DNA of 64,000 nucleotides from Oscillospiraceae bacterium (GTDB lineage Bacteria; Bacillota; Clostridia; Oscillospirales; Acutalibacteraceae), in NCBI GenBank assembly GCA_003526845.1, contig DPVM01000002.1:1-64000 (forward strand). The letters run 5' to 3'. This document shows, in pieces, positions 8,575 to 16,490 of the stretch. How positions within the stretch are numbered: the stretch's first letter is position 1; each line of letters begins with the position of its first letter. The translations under genes and the position numbers were made by a program. Below the pieces are notes generated by a model. That model saw nothing but the letters and a program-made list of their open reading frames with translations, did no database searches and was not told the DNA's origin.

Positions 8575-9855
8575 TTAAGCTTTTTTTGCGCTGTTAACAA
8601 TCAAATCAACAGCTTTCTTTGTTGTAACATCCTTAGCAATTTGATCCTGCGGAACGGCAGCCTTAATCTTGTCTGCCTCCATATCGTATTGAGCGGCGAG
8701 TTTGTCGATTTCAGCATTGATTTCGTCCTCTGTTGCCTCGAGCTTTTCAGCCTCTACGATAGCGTCAAGAGCGATTTGTGTCTTAACCTGTTGCTTTGCA
8801 CCGTCCATAAACTGTGCCTTAAATTGTTCCTGTGTCTGACCCAAATAGCCGAGGTATGTATTAAGGTCGATACCCTGCATTTGAAGTCTGTATGCGTAAT
8901 CCTGAATCATCTCGTCGCATTTTTGGTCAAACATGCACTCAGGAATTTCAACTTCCATATTGTCGCAAACCTGCTCAAGAAGCTGATTTTCGAAATCAGT
9001 GTTGGCACTGGCGGTCTTTCTGTCGGCGATTTGCTTTTTAAGATCAGCCTTAAGCTCGTCGAGTGTATCAAACTCGGAAACATCTTTTGCAAAATCATCA
9101 TCAAGTTCAGGAAGTTCCTTTGACTTGATTTCGTGGATTTTACATTTGAATACAGCATCCTTGCCTGCAAGTTCCTCTGAATATTCTTCAGGGAATGTTA
9201 CATTAACATCAAACTCTTCCTCTGATTTGTGACCTACAACCTGCTCCTCAAAGCCCGGGATGAAAGAGCCTGAACCGAGTTCAAGCGGATAGTTTTCACC
9301 CTTACCGCCTTCAAAAGCTACACCGTCAACAAAGCCTTCAAAGTCGATTTCTGCTGTGTCGCCCATTTCGGCTGCTCTGTCTTCTACGGTTACAAGACGG
9401 CTGTTTCTGTCCTGCATATTTTTAAGTTCTTCGGCAACATCATCATCAGTAGCCTCTGTATCGAGCATTTTTGCTTCAAGTCCCTTATATTCGCCGAGTT
9501 TAACCTCAGGATAAGTAGTAACTTTCATTTTCATTTCTACGCCCTCGGCTTTGCTCATAACCGGTACATCGAGATCGAACGGCTGACCGACAACCTTAAG
9601 CTCTGCCTCGTCAATAGCTGACTGAACAGCGTTTGGATATACAATCTCAAGAGCCTCTTCATAGAATGCGCCCTCGCCGTAAACCTTTTCTACCATTCCC
9701 TGTGTAGCCTTACCCTTACGGAAGCCGGGAATTTGAATTGACTTTCTTTGCTTCATATAAGCTGATTTGCAGGCATCCGCAAATGTTTGAGCGTCAACTG
9801 TAACTTCAATTTCATAAGTATTTGTATCAACTTTATTAGATGATTTAAGTGCCAT
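8575..9855 (-). CDS. tig: Trigger factor, ribosome-bound chaperone
   Basis: Trigger factor meets nascent chains at the ribosome exit tunnel and has peptidyl-prolyl isomerase activity. The 426-aa product has the three family parts: the N-terminal ribosome-binding domain with signature GFRKGKA (residues about 45-51), a central FKBP-type domain (about 150-245; GDTAEIDFEGFVDG), and a helical C-terminal chaperone domain rich in acidic residues. The start is an ATG behind GGAGG. It is the first gene of tig-clpP-clpX and has its own promoter. Confidence 0.96.
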   Translation of the reverse strand: MALKSSNKVDTNTYEIEVTVDAQTFADACKSAYMKQRKSIQIPGFRKGKATQGMVEKVYGEGAFYEEALEIVYPNAVQSAIDEAELKVVGQPFDLDVPVMSKAEGVEMKMKVTTYPEVKLGEYKGLEAKMLDTEATDDDVAEELKNMQDRNSRLVTVEDRAAEMGDTAEIDFEGFVDGVAFEGGKGENYPLELGSGSFIPGFEEQVVGHKSEEEFDVNVTFPEEYSEELAGKDAVFKCKIHEIKSKELPELDDDFAKDVSEFDTLDELKADLKKQIADRKTASANTDFENQLLEQVCDNMEVEIPECMFDQKCDEMIQDYAYRLQMQGIDLNTYLGYLGQTQEQFKAQFMDGAKQQVKTQIALDAIVEAEKLEATEDEINAEIDKLAAQYDMEADKIKAAVPQDQIAKDVTTKKAVDLIVNSAKKA

Positions 9856-9898
9856 AATTATGACCTCCGTATTCCTAATTTTTTATCATCAAGCACGC

Positions 9899-9927
9899 AT
9901 TATAACATAGTTACCGAAAAAAAACAA
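9899..9927 (-). promoter_or_regulatory. SigA promoter of tig-clpP-clpX
   Basis: TTGTTT (9922-9927) and TATAAT (9899-9904) are 17 bp apart on the minus strand, about 40 nt upstream of the tig start codon. The -10 is a perfect consensus. Confidence 0.7.
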
Positions 9928-9993
9928 CATTTTTGTTAATTTATTTATATATAGGCAACATATATGCAATATAACAAGTGCTTTTTATTTGAT

Positions 9994-10689
9994 TTAGAGC
10001 TCTTTGTCGGATGAAATAAGCTTTGGTGTGAATTTCAGTCTGTCACACGAAATCAAATTAAAATCTATTCCCTCAATCTCTCCTTCAACGGCATATTTTA
10101 CAGCCATACCGTGAAGATGCCCATAATAGCATTTTTTTATTCCGTATTCATTGAGCAAATTTAAAATTTCTCTGCATTCGCTGTTAACGGTTACCGGCGG
10201 ATAATGTAAAAAAACAAGTTTTTGCTCGCATTCGGCACTGTCTAACGACATTTTCAGTCTGTTGACTTCCCTGTTTAAAATTTTTTCGTCATGCTCCTCG
10301 TCGGATTCAAACATCCAGCCGCGGCTTGCACAAACAGATATATTATTTACGGTGTATGAATTATTATGAAGTATTTTTATCGAGTCAAATTTGTTTGATT
10401 CGATAAATTTATTCATTTTTGTTGCCGTATTCCACCAATAGTCGTGATTGCCCTTAACAATTATCTTCCTACCGTTCAGTTTATTCAAAAAATCAAAATC
10501 CGCAACAAGCTCATCAAAATTCATTGCCCAACTTATATCACCGGCGATTACAACAGTGTCACTGTCGGTGACGATATTGTTCCAATTTTTCTCAAGCCGC
10601 TGAACATAATCATTCCATCCCGGGAATGAATCCATCGGTTTATTTGTGCCTAATGACAAATGAGTGTCTGCAATTGCGAATAATGACAT
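9994..10689 (-). CDS. Calcineurin-like metallophosphoesterase
   Basis: The 231-aa cytosolic protein has the metallophosphoesterase metal-binding motifs in order: ADTHL near residue 7, AGDISWAM near 50, KGNHDYWW near 79, and the C-terminal GHLHG near 195. These place it with predicted phosphohydrolases of the calcineurin superfamily. The substrate is unknown. The ATG follows AGGAG. It is a single gene with no hairpin terminator that I can see between it and the tig promoter. Confidence 0.88.
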   Translation of the reverse strand: MSLFAIADTHLSLGTNKPMDSFPGWNDYVQRLEKNWNNIVTDSDTVVIAGDISWAMNFDELVADFDFLNKLNGRKIIVKGNHDYWWNTATKMNKFIESNKFDSIKILHNNSYTVNNISVCASRGWMFESDEEHDEKILNREVNRLKMSLDSAECEQKLVFLHYPPVTVNSECREILNLLNEYGIKKCYYGHLHGMAVKYAVEGEIEGIDFNLISCDRLKFTPKLISSDKEL

Positions 10690-10751
10690 GAAATCTCCTG
10701 AATAAATTAATGAAAAATACCGAAAATATGAAAAGAAGGGAGTGAAATTGA

Positions 10752-10922
10752 ATGAATAACGAAATTAAAGGAATCTCCTGTGTAGTTAAGAATTGCGTTC
10801 ATCACGATTCATCCGATTGCTGCACAGCAGACCATATTGAAGTGGGTAATCAGTCAGCTAAAAAAACGACGGAAACAAACTGCTGCACATTTGAGTGTTG
10901 CAGTGACTGCAATTGCAGATAA
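10752..10922 (+). CDS. Small Cys-rich DUF1540 protein
   Basis: An ATG behind AAGGGAG opens a 56-codon frame that ends with TAA. The product has nine cysteines, including a start of ISCVVKNCVHHDSSDCC and an end of CCTFECCSDCNCR. This spacing (C-x5-C early, and a T-x-CCTF-type segment late) matches the DUF1540 family, found in many Clostridia and Bacilli, sometimes as tandem copies. The family's function is not established, and metal binding is a reasonable guess from the cysteines. It is divergent from the metallophosphoesterase and convergent with thrC, and has its own terminator, which supports it being a real gene. Confidence 0.85.
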   Translation: MNNEIKGISCVVKNCVHHDSSDCCTADHIEVGNQSAKKTTETNCCTFECCSDCNCR

Positions 10923-10937
10923 CAAATAAAAGCAAAC

Positions 10938-10968
10938 CGGCGGGACAAGTAAAATGCTTGCTCCGCCG
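10938..10968. terminator. Bidirectional terminator between DUF1540 gene and thrC
   Basis: CGGCGG pairs with CCGCCG, with a small internal mismatch and an inner ACAAG/CTTGC-like extension. It is followed on the plus strand by TTTTATTTTTT. It lies between two convergent genes. Confidence 0.75.
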
Positions 10969-10979
10969 AATTTTATTTT

Positions 10980-12476
10980 TTAGAGGTTTAAGAGTTCAAA
11001 AACCATTTTGCTCATATTTTCTTTATCGCAAACATTTGTAAAACGGATTTTTTTATCTTTAAGTGCCTTAAGAGGTGTCGGAATTGCCGCACCGGTTTCC
11101 TTATTAAGCTCGTCAACCATCTCAAATTCGTCAAGCTCGGGAGTCTTGCCGCCAAGAACAGCACTCAAAACGCTCTTTGAAAATTTATACGGTGACGCGG
11201 TTGAATCAATAACTGTAGGAACATCGTCGCCGGTTTCTTTTACATAATTTTCATAAACCTTAACTGCGACAGCCGTGTGTGTATCACAAAGATAATGATA
11301 TTTATCAAACATTTCCTTGATTGTATTGTCAACGGATTTTTCGTCACAGCATCCTGCATCAAAAAGCGATTGAATATTGCCGATAAGCGTATTGGATACA
11401 ACATACTCACCTTTTGAATTGAGGCTTGCCATAAGATTGCGAACAAGACTGTCATCCTCTTTGCTCATATGATACAAAAGCCTTTCAAGATTTGAAGAAA
11501 TCAAAATATCCATCGAAGGAGATGTAGTCGTATAAAATTTTCTGTTTTTATCATATTTGCCCGATTTGAGGAAATCTGTCAAAACATTGTTTGAATTTGA
11601 TGCGCAAACAAGTTTTTTAATTGGCAATCCCATATTTTTTGCATAATATGCGGCAAGAATGTTGCCGAAGTTACCTGTCGGTACAACAACATTTATTTCA
11701 TCTCCGAGAGCAATTTGACCCTGATCGAGCAAATCACAGTAAGTTGAGAAATAATAAACGATTTGCGGAACAAGTCTGCCCCAGTTAATCGAGTTTGCGG
11801 ACGAGAACATCATATTTTTCTTTGCAAGCTCTGCTTTAATATCGTCGTTTGTAAAAATTGACTTAACTGCGCTTTGTGCGTCATCGAAATTGCCGTTGAT
11901 TGCACAAACGGAAACATTGTCGCCCTCTTGTGTTGTCATTTGGAGCTTTTGCATCGGGGACACACCGTCAACAGGATAAAATACAAGAATTTTTGTATTG
12001 TCAACATTCTTAAAACCTTCGAGCGCTGCCTTGCCGGTATCGCCTGATGTTGCTACAAGAATAACGATTGTTTTGCCGTCGGCAGTCTTTTTAGCAGATA
12101 CGGTCATAAGGTAAGGCAAAAGCTGAAGTGCCATATCCTTAAATGCACAAGTAGGACCGTGCCAAAGCTCGAGAATATTTTCATTTTTATTAATATGAAC
12201 GGTCGGAGCGATTTTATCCGAAGAAAACTTTGATGCTTCATATGCGCCCTCAACGCAATAATCAAGCTCTTCTTCCGTGAAGTCTGTCAAAAATTCTTTG
12301 AGAACTGTTTTTGCACGCTCTGTATATGGCATCGAAACCATTTTACCGATTGAATCAAGTGAAAAATGCGGGAGTTCGCAAGGAACGAAAAGTCCGCCCT
12401 CCTCGCTGATGCCCTGTGCAATTGCCGTTGCGGCTGATACTCTGATAGATTTATCTCTTGTAGAAGTGTATTGCAT
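10980..12476 (-). CDS. thrC: Threonine synthase
   Basis: Threonine synthase converts O-phospho-L-homoserine to threonine with PLP in the last step of the pathway. The 498-aa product is of the longer bacterial type. It opens with the family pattern YTSTRD...A...G...EGGLFVP, and the PLP lysine lies in HGPTCAFKDMALQL near residue 110. The PLP phosphate loop follows as SGDTGKAA and the later PTGNFGNILA. The ATG has an AGGAG site. There is no T-box or attenuator in the short leader, so regulation of this gene is not visible here. Confidence 0.95.
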   Translation of the reverse strand: MQYTSTRDKSIRVSAATAIAQGISEEGGLFVPCELPHFSLDSIGKMVSMPYTERAKTVLKEFLTDFTEEELDYCVEGAYEASKFSSDKIAPTVHINKNENILELWHGPTCAFKDMALQLLPYLMTVSAKKTADGKTIVILVATSGDTGKAALEGFKNVDNTKILVFYPVDGVSPMQKLQMTTQEGDNVSVCAINGNFDDAQSAVKSIFTNDDIKAELAKKNMMFSSANSINWGRLVPQIVYYFSTYCDLLDQGQIALGDEINVVVPTGNFGNILAAYYAKNMGLPIKKLVCASNSNNVLTDFLKSGKYDKNRKFYTTTSPSMDILISSNLERLLYHMSKEDDSLVRNLMASLNSKGEYVVSNTLIGNIQSLFDAGCCDEKSVDNTIKEMFDKYHYLCDTHTAVAVKVYENYVKETGDDVPTVIDSTASPYKFSKSVLSAVLGGKTPELDEFEMVDELNKETGAAIPTPLKALKDKKIRFTNVCDKENMSKMVFELLNL

Positions 12477-12506
12477 AATATTGTCTCCTAAAATTTGTTA
12501 CATAGT

Positions 12507-12535
12507 ATTTTATACTAAAGTGAAGGCATTTTCAA
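12507..12535 (-). promoter_or_regulatory. Putative SigA promoter of thrC
   Basis: TTGAAA (12530-12535) and TAAAAT (12507-12512) are 17 bp apart on the minus strand. The element overlaps the 3' end of yraN. It leaves a leader of only about 30 nt. Confidence 0.55.
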
Positions 12536-12863
12536 GGTGTTTGAGTGATTTTATTTTATTATTTGAGGAATAAATTTCAATAACATCAAATCGTGGCTGT
12601 AAATCCGTGGGATTATTTGCCAAGTATAATTTAGCCGTTGCGATAATTTTATTCTGCTTAGCCTTGTCAACAAACTCTGCAGGTGTGGCAATCGAGTTAA
12701 CATCGCGCTGCTTTACTTCGACGAAAACAAGATAACTTTTGTTTTTCACAATTATGTCAATTTCACCGAACCGTGATTGAAAATTGCTTTCAACGAGTTT
12801 ATATTTATGCTTAATCAAATAATTGGCGGCATATCGTTCGCCTAATTTTCCGAGTGAGTTCAT
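12510..12863 (-). CDS. yraN: YraN/UPF0102 family nuclease-like protein
   Basis: The 117-aa product has the PD-(D/E)xK-like core of the UPF0102 family: GERYAANYL at the start, then FGEIDIIVKNKSYLVFVEVKQR, with the E, D and EVK residues of the predicted nuclease site kept. No activity is firmly established for the family; a link to DNA processing is suggested by the fold and by its recurrent place beside rnhB. Its ATG overlaps the rnhB stop codon (ATGA), so the two are coupled. Confidence 0.9.
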   Translation of the reverse strand: MNSLGKLGERYAANYLIKHKYKLVESNFQSRFGEIDIIVKNKSYLVFVEVKQRDVNSIATPAEFVDKAKQNKIIATAKLYLANNPTDLQPRFDVIEIYSSNNKIKSLKHLENAFTLV

Positions 12864-13480
12864 CTGTTTTCATACCACTTTTTCAAAAACGACTGTCTGT
12901 GTATTTCGCAGGGACCGTATTTTTCAAGCATTTCGTAATGCAGTTTTGTACCGTAGCCTTTATGCTTTTCGAAATGATATTGTGGATATTTTTCCGCAAG
13001 TTCAAGCATATATCTGTCACGCGAAACCTTTGCGAGAATTGACGCAGCGGCAATGCTTTCACAAAGTGCGTCACCGTGGATAAGCGTTTCGCCGGGTATG
13101 TCAAGCGGCGGCATTCTGTTGCCGTCTATAATTGCAAAGTCCGCTTTATTCTTTAATCCGTCAACAGCTCTTTTCATTGCAAGAAATGTTGCCTGAAGAA
13201 TGTTAAGCTCGTCAATTTCCTTTTCGGAGGCTGTCGCGATGCAAAAATCCCGAGCGTCATTTATTATGACATCAAAAAGCATTTCACGCTTTTTTTCACT
13301 GATTTTTTTTGAATCATTGACACCGTCAATAATACATCCGCGAGGCAAAACAACGGCGGCGGCATAAACAGGTCCGGCAAGCGGTCCCCTGCCTGCCTCG
13401 TCAACTCCGCAAATTGCGGTATATCCTTTGTCGAAGACTTCATTTTCATATGCAAGCCAATCAAAATTTTCATTATTCAT
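12860..13480 (-). CDS. rnhB: Ribonuclease HII
   Basis: RNase HII nicks RNA-DNA hybrids at ribonucleotides and starts ribonucleotide excision repair. The catalytic DE motif is in GVDEAGRGPLAGPV, the second Asp in AIIDGN, and the third in ASILAKVSRDR, so the metal site is complete. The start given is the ATG at 13480 that overlaps the rbgA stop; a TTG five codons earlier (13495) is in frame, but neither has a strong ribosome site. The length of about 206 aa is normal. It sits in rbgA-rnhB-yraN. Confidence 0.95.
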   Translation of the reverse strand: MNNENFDWLAYENEVFDKGYTAICGVDEAGRGPLAGPVYAAAVVLPRGCIIDGVNDSKKISEKKREMLFDVIINDARDFCIATASEKEIDELNILQATFLAMKRAVDGLKNKADFAIIDGNRMPPLDIPGETLIHGDALCESIAAASILAKVSRDRYMLELAEKYPQYHFEKHKGYGTKLHYEMLEKYGPCEIHRQSFLKKWYENR

Positions 13481-14345
13481 CAATTGGTAATTCAAGGGTA
13501 ATTCTGCCCAATTTTCCTCCTCTGAATTCGTCGGCTACGATAACGGCGGCTCTTTCATAATCAATTTCTCCGCCCTTTATCAAAAATCCGCGTTTTTTGC
13601 CTATCATCTCAAGAATTTCCCATCCCTGAAGTCCTGAAATACCGCTGATTTTATATCTGTCCTCAATTGCCTGCGGTCTTGTTGCGGCAAACGATTCAAG
13701 CAGCCGGCATGCAAGCGTTTCTTTATCGGTTACCTCATCTTTAACTGAGCCGATAAATGCAAGTTTGTCACCTACCTCGGGATCATCGAATTTCGGCCAA
13801 AGAACACCGGGAGTATCGAGAAGTTCTATTCCGTTTCCGACAACAAACCACTGATTTTGTCTTGTAACGCCTGCCTTATCTGCAACTTTTGCTTTAGCGT
13901 TTTTACCCATTCTGTTAATAAAAGATGATTTGCCTGTGTTCGGTATTCCGACAACCATCAATCTAAGCGGCTTTCCACTCATGCCTTTAGCATCGTTTCT
14001 TTCAATAACAGATTTAAGCGCTTGCTTAACAAGGCTGTCAAAACTGTTTAAGCCCTTACCTGTTCTGCAATCGACTGCGGCGGCATAAAATCCTTTATCT
14101 CTGAAATATTTAAGCCACATTGATGTTGCCTGCGAATCGGCTACATCGCATTTATTGAGCAAAATAATGCGCGGCTTTTTTTGAATAATCGAATCAAGCT
14201 CGGGATTACGCGAGCTTACAGGTATCCTTGCGTCAACAATTTCAACGACGCCGTCAACAAGATTAAGTGACTCTTTAATAAGTCTCCTTGTTTTTGCCAT
14301 ATGGCCCGGAAACCATTGAACGTTTTGTTTTATAAAATCAGGCAT
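13473..14345 (-). CDS. rbgA: RbgA/YlqF ribosome-biogenesis GTPase
   Basis: RbgA is required for a late step of 50S assembly in Bacillus. The 290-aa product has the circularly permuted GTPase order expected: VDARIP (G5-like), then G4 LNKCDVAD (near residue 63), then G1 GIPNTGKSS (near 128), G2 and G3 DTPG (near 176). It ends with the helical ANTAR-like domain. The ATG follows AGGTAGG. It is the first gene of rbgA-rnhB-yraN, an order kept in B. subtilis. Confidence 0.96.
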   Translation of the reverse strand: MPDFIKQNVQWFPGHMAKTRRLIKESLNLVDGVVEIVDARIPVSSRNPELDSIIQKKPRIILLNKCDVADSQATSMWLKYFRDKGFYAAAVDCRTGKGLNSFDSLVKQALKSVIERNDAKGMSGKPLRLMVVGIPNTGKSSFINRMGKNAKAKVADKAGVTRQNQWFVVGNGIELLDTPGVLWPKFDDPEVGDKLAFIGSVKDEVTDKETLACRLLESFAATRPQAIEDRYKISGISGLQGWEILEMIGKKRGFLIKGGEIDYERAAVIVADEFRGGKLGRITLELPIDE

Positions 14346-14375
14346 AATTTACCTACCTTTTCTTTCACTAATAAC

Positions 14376-14404
14376 ATAATAACAAATCACGGCGATGTTT
14401 TCAA
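14376..14404 (-). promoter_or_regulatory. SigA promoter of rbgA operon
   Basis: TTGAAA (14399-14404) and TATTAT (14376-14381) are 17 bp apart on the minus strand, about 30 nt upstream of the rbgA ATG and directly downstream of the cobW terminator. Confidence 0.65.
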
Positions 14405-14410
14405 CAACAA

Positions 14411-14442
14411 AAAATGCTCCGAGCGGTCGCGCGGAGCATTTT
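14411..14442 (-). terminator. Terminator after the CobW-family gene
   Basis: AAAATGCTCCG and CGGAGCATTTT form an 11-bp stem with inner GCG/CGC pairs in a 10-nt loop. The minus strand continues TTTTTTGTTG. It starts 4 nt after the stop codon. Confidence 0.9.
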
Positions 14443-14446
14443 ATAA

Positions 14447-15697
14447 TTATTTTGCCTCATCGGTGATACAATCGTCAAGTGCTTTGATAATTGCATCCTT
14501 ATCCATATTTCTGCCGATAAATACAAGTTTGTTGACTCTGTCGCCGTAAACCGGGTGCCAAGCCTGCGCAATATCGGGGTTCATTTGGAGAATTTGTTTT
14601 CTTTCATATTCAGGGAACGCGGCAATCCATTTGCCGTCATCAGTAGCTGTCTTTTGCTTACCGCTCTGTTCAAAGATATATGCGGTTTGGGGATCGTCTG
14701 CAATCCAGAACAAGCCTTTTGCTCTGATAACTTCTTTAGGCCATTTTGCAAACACAAATTCCTCAAACTTTTGCTTTGAAAACGGCTTTACATTTTGATA
14801 AACAAATGTTCCGATACCGTATTCCTCTGCTTCGCCCTCATCGTGGTGATGATGGTGATGATGGTGTCCGTGATGCTCATGCTCTTCGTGTTCCTCGTGC
14901 TCGTGGTCATGCTCGTGATGATGTTCCTCGTGCTCATCATGATCCTCGGAATTTTCGCCCTCGCCCTGCATAGCCTGAATCCAGCCTGCACTTTCAAGGA
15001 TTTTTTCATAATCAAATCTGCCGGTTGAAAGAATATCGTCAACATCAACATTGCCGTACGTCGTTTCGATAATTTTCGCTTTAGGTTGAAGCGCTTTGAT
15101 TACCGAAATAACATTTTTCTTTTCCTCGTCGGTAACGAGATCGGTTTTGTTCAAAACAATTGTTGTGCAGTATTCTATTTGCTGAACAAGAAGATTTTCA
15201 ATATCCTCTTCGTCCATATTTTCGTTCAAGAGTGCATCACCGCAACCAAATTCGTCAGCCATGCGCTTTGCATCGACAACCGTAGTAATGTTGTCGAGAT
15301 AAGCAACAGCAGGAAGATTAACGGTTTCATCGGTACCGTCAAGCATACAAATTGAGCCTGCGATTGGACCCGGCTCGCAAATGCCCGATGCCTCAATCAA
15401 AATATAATCAAACTTTTTGCTTTGTGCAAGACTGATGATTTGTTTCATCAAATCAACCTTCAGCGTACAGCAAATGCATCCGTTTGAAAGCGGAACAAGA
15501 TTTTCGTCCTTTTGAGTAACATTGCCGCCTTTTTGAATAAGCGACGCATCAATATTAACTTCTCCGATATCATTTACTATAACAGCAACCTTGTAGCCCT
15601 TTTGGTTAGACAACACCTGATTTAAAAGGGTTGTTTTACCCGAACCTAAATAGCCGGTCAAAAGAGAAACAGGAATAAGTTTTTTCTTATTTAACAT
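14447..15697 (-). CDS. CobW/G3E GTPase, probable metal chaperone
   Basis: G3E GTPases of the CobW/YeiR/ZNG1 kind load metals, often zinc, into client proteins. The 416-aa product has Walker A GYLGSGKTTL near residue 14, the metal-binding CxCC in GCICCTLKVDL near 74, the ESG-like motif EASGICEPG, and the base motif NKTDL. A His/Asp/Glu-rich insert fills about residues 250-290, with an unbroken run of eight histidines, and looks like a metal buffer. The CobW C-terminal domain follows (FVFAKWPKEVIRAKGLFWI). The metal is not shown by the sequence; zinc is the best guess. It is monocistronic, with GGAGG before the ATG and a terminator behind. Confidence 0.9.
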   Translation of the reverse strand: MLNKKKLIPVSLLTGYLGSGKTTLLNQVLSNQKGYKVAVIVNDIGEVNIDASLIQKGGNVTQKDENLVPLSNGCICCTLKVDLMKQIISLAQSKKFDYILIEASGICEPGPIAGSICMLDGTDETVNLPAVAYLDNITTVVDAKRMADEFGCGDALLNENMDEEDIENLLVQQIEYCTTIVLNKTDLVTDEEKKNVISVIKALQPKAKIIETTYGNVDVDDILSTGRFDYEKILESAGWIQAMQGEGENSEDHDEHEEHHHEHDHEHEEHEEHEHHGHHHHHHHHDEGEAEEYGIGTFVYQNVKPFSKQKFEEFVFAKWPKEVIRAKGLFWIADDPQTAYIFEQSGKQKTATDDGKWIAAFPEYERKQILQMNPDIAQAWHPVYGDRVNKLVFIGRNMDKDAIIKALDDCITDEAK

Positions 15698-15730
15698 ATT
15701 ACATAACCTCCTTATCGGTTTGCACTGAAT

Positions 15731-15759
15731 ATGGTATCACTAAATTGTAAAAAAATCAA
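15731..15759 (-). promoter_or_regulatory. Putative SigA promoter of the CobW-family gene
   Basis: TTGATT (15754-15759) and TACCAT (15731-15736) are 17 bp apart on the minus strand. I looked for a Zur-type box in this gap and did not see one. Confidence 0.5.
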
Positions 15760-15808
15760 CAACAAACTGTTAACATTAAATTCTTTATACTATCTCTTAA
15801 CATTAAAC

Positions 15809-15831
15809 AAAGGCAGGATTAACCTGCCTTT
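15809..15831 (-). terminator. Terminator after plsY
   Basis: AAAGGCAGG and CCTGCCTTT form a 9-bp stem with a 5-nt loop, 11 nt after the plsY stop. The following minus-strand tract is TGTTTAATG, so it is a moderate terminator. Confidence 0.7.
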
Positions 15832-15842
15832 AAAATCAAATT

Positions 15843-16490
15843 CTATTTCTTTTTTGAAGAAATTTTGCTTTCGGTTTTATTTATAAGCTTTTTAATATTC
15901 TCTCTGTGCGCAATGAATACTATAATTTCAAATACAAGTGCTATCACTGTGAGCAACGCACTTTTGTAAAAAACAAAAATAAATACAGGATAAAAAAACG
16001 CCATTACAAGCGAGCCGAGGCTGACATATTTTGTGATTAATACAACAAGTATAAACATTGTAAGTAAAATCAAAGCAATTCGCCAATCAATCATAAACAC
16101 CATGCCGCCGCTTGTAGCAACGCCTTTGCCGCCCTTAAAATTAAAGTAGCAAGGGAATATGTGACCAAAAACAGCAAACAAACCTGCAAACGATTTGATG
16201 ATTATATTCGTATTATCGGCAAAAATCGAATATGTCGAAAGCTCACCCTCGGAAATAATAAGTTTTGCAATCAAAATTGCAACCATTACCTTTGCCATAT
16301 CGCCGACAATAGTTAGCACAGCCATTCCTTTGCCGTAATTTCTGAGCATATTTGTAGTGCCGGCATTGCCGCTTCCTTTGGACCTGACATCCTCATTTTC
16401 AAACTTTCGCGATAAAAGAACGCCGAAATTCAAGCTTCCGAGTAAATACGAAATAACGGCAATCAAAATCAATTTTAAAGCAACCGTCAT
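15843..16490 (-). CDS. plsY: PlsY acyl-phosphate:glycerol-3-phosphate acyltransferase
   Basis: PlsY makes lysophosphatidic acid in the membrane, the first acylation of phospholipid synthesis. The 215-aa product has about five hydrophobic segments and all three PlsY cytoplasmic motifs: KGSGNAGTTNMLRNYGK (near residue 38), FNFKGGKGVATSGG (near 117) and a C-terminal AHRENIKKL. The start overlaps the der stop by 4 bp (ATGA), so translation is coupled. It ends the DUF177-rpmF-der-plsY group. Confidence 0.96.
   Translation of the reverse strand: MTVALKLILIAVISYLLGSLNFGVLLSRKFENEDVRSKGSGNAGTTNMLRNYGKGMAVLTIVGDMAKVMVAILIAKLIISEGELSTYSIFADNTNIIIKSFAGLFAVFGHIFPCYFNFKGGKGVATSGGMVFMIDWRIALILLTMFILVVLITKYVSLGSLVMAFFYPVFIFVFYKSALLTVIALVFEIIVFIAHRENIKKLINKTESKISSKKK

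Noticed and set aside
8551..9232. Long open frames on the strand opposite trigger factor
   Set aside because: They lie inside tig, lack ribosome sites and have translations of skewed composition, as expected of the complementary strand of a real gene.
10690..10751. Sporulation-sigma promoter before the DUF1540 gene
   Set aside because: A TGAATA with a possible -10 at 15-17 bp is present, but the -10 fits neither SigF nor SigG well.
12477..12509. T-box or amino-acid attenuator before thrC
   Set aside because: The leader is only about 30 nt, with no T-box sequence or hairpin ladder.
14746..15051. His/Asp-rich and Met/Val-rich frames around the CobW insert
   Set aside because: They are out-of-frame readings of the repeated His/Glu codons of the CobW gene; no start sites support them.
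15770..15805. Direct repeat of TTAACATTAAA before the plsY terminator
   Set aside because: Only two short AT-rich copies; likely chance, with no further copy to support a binding site.
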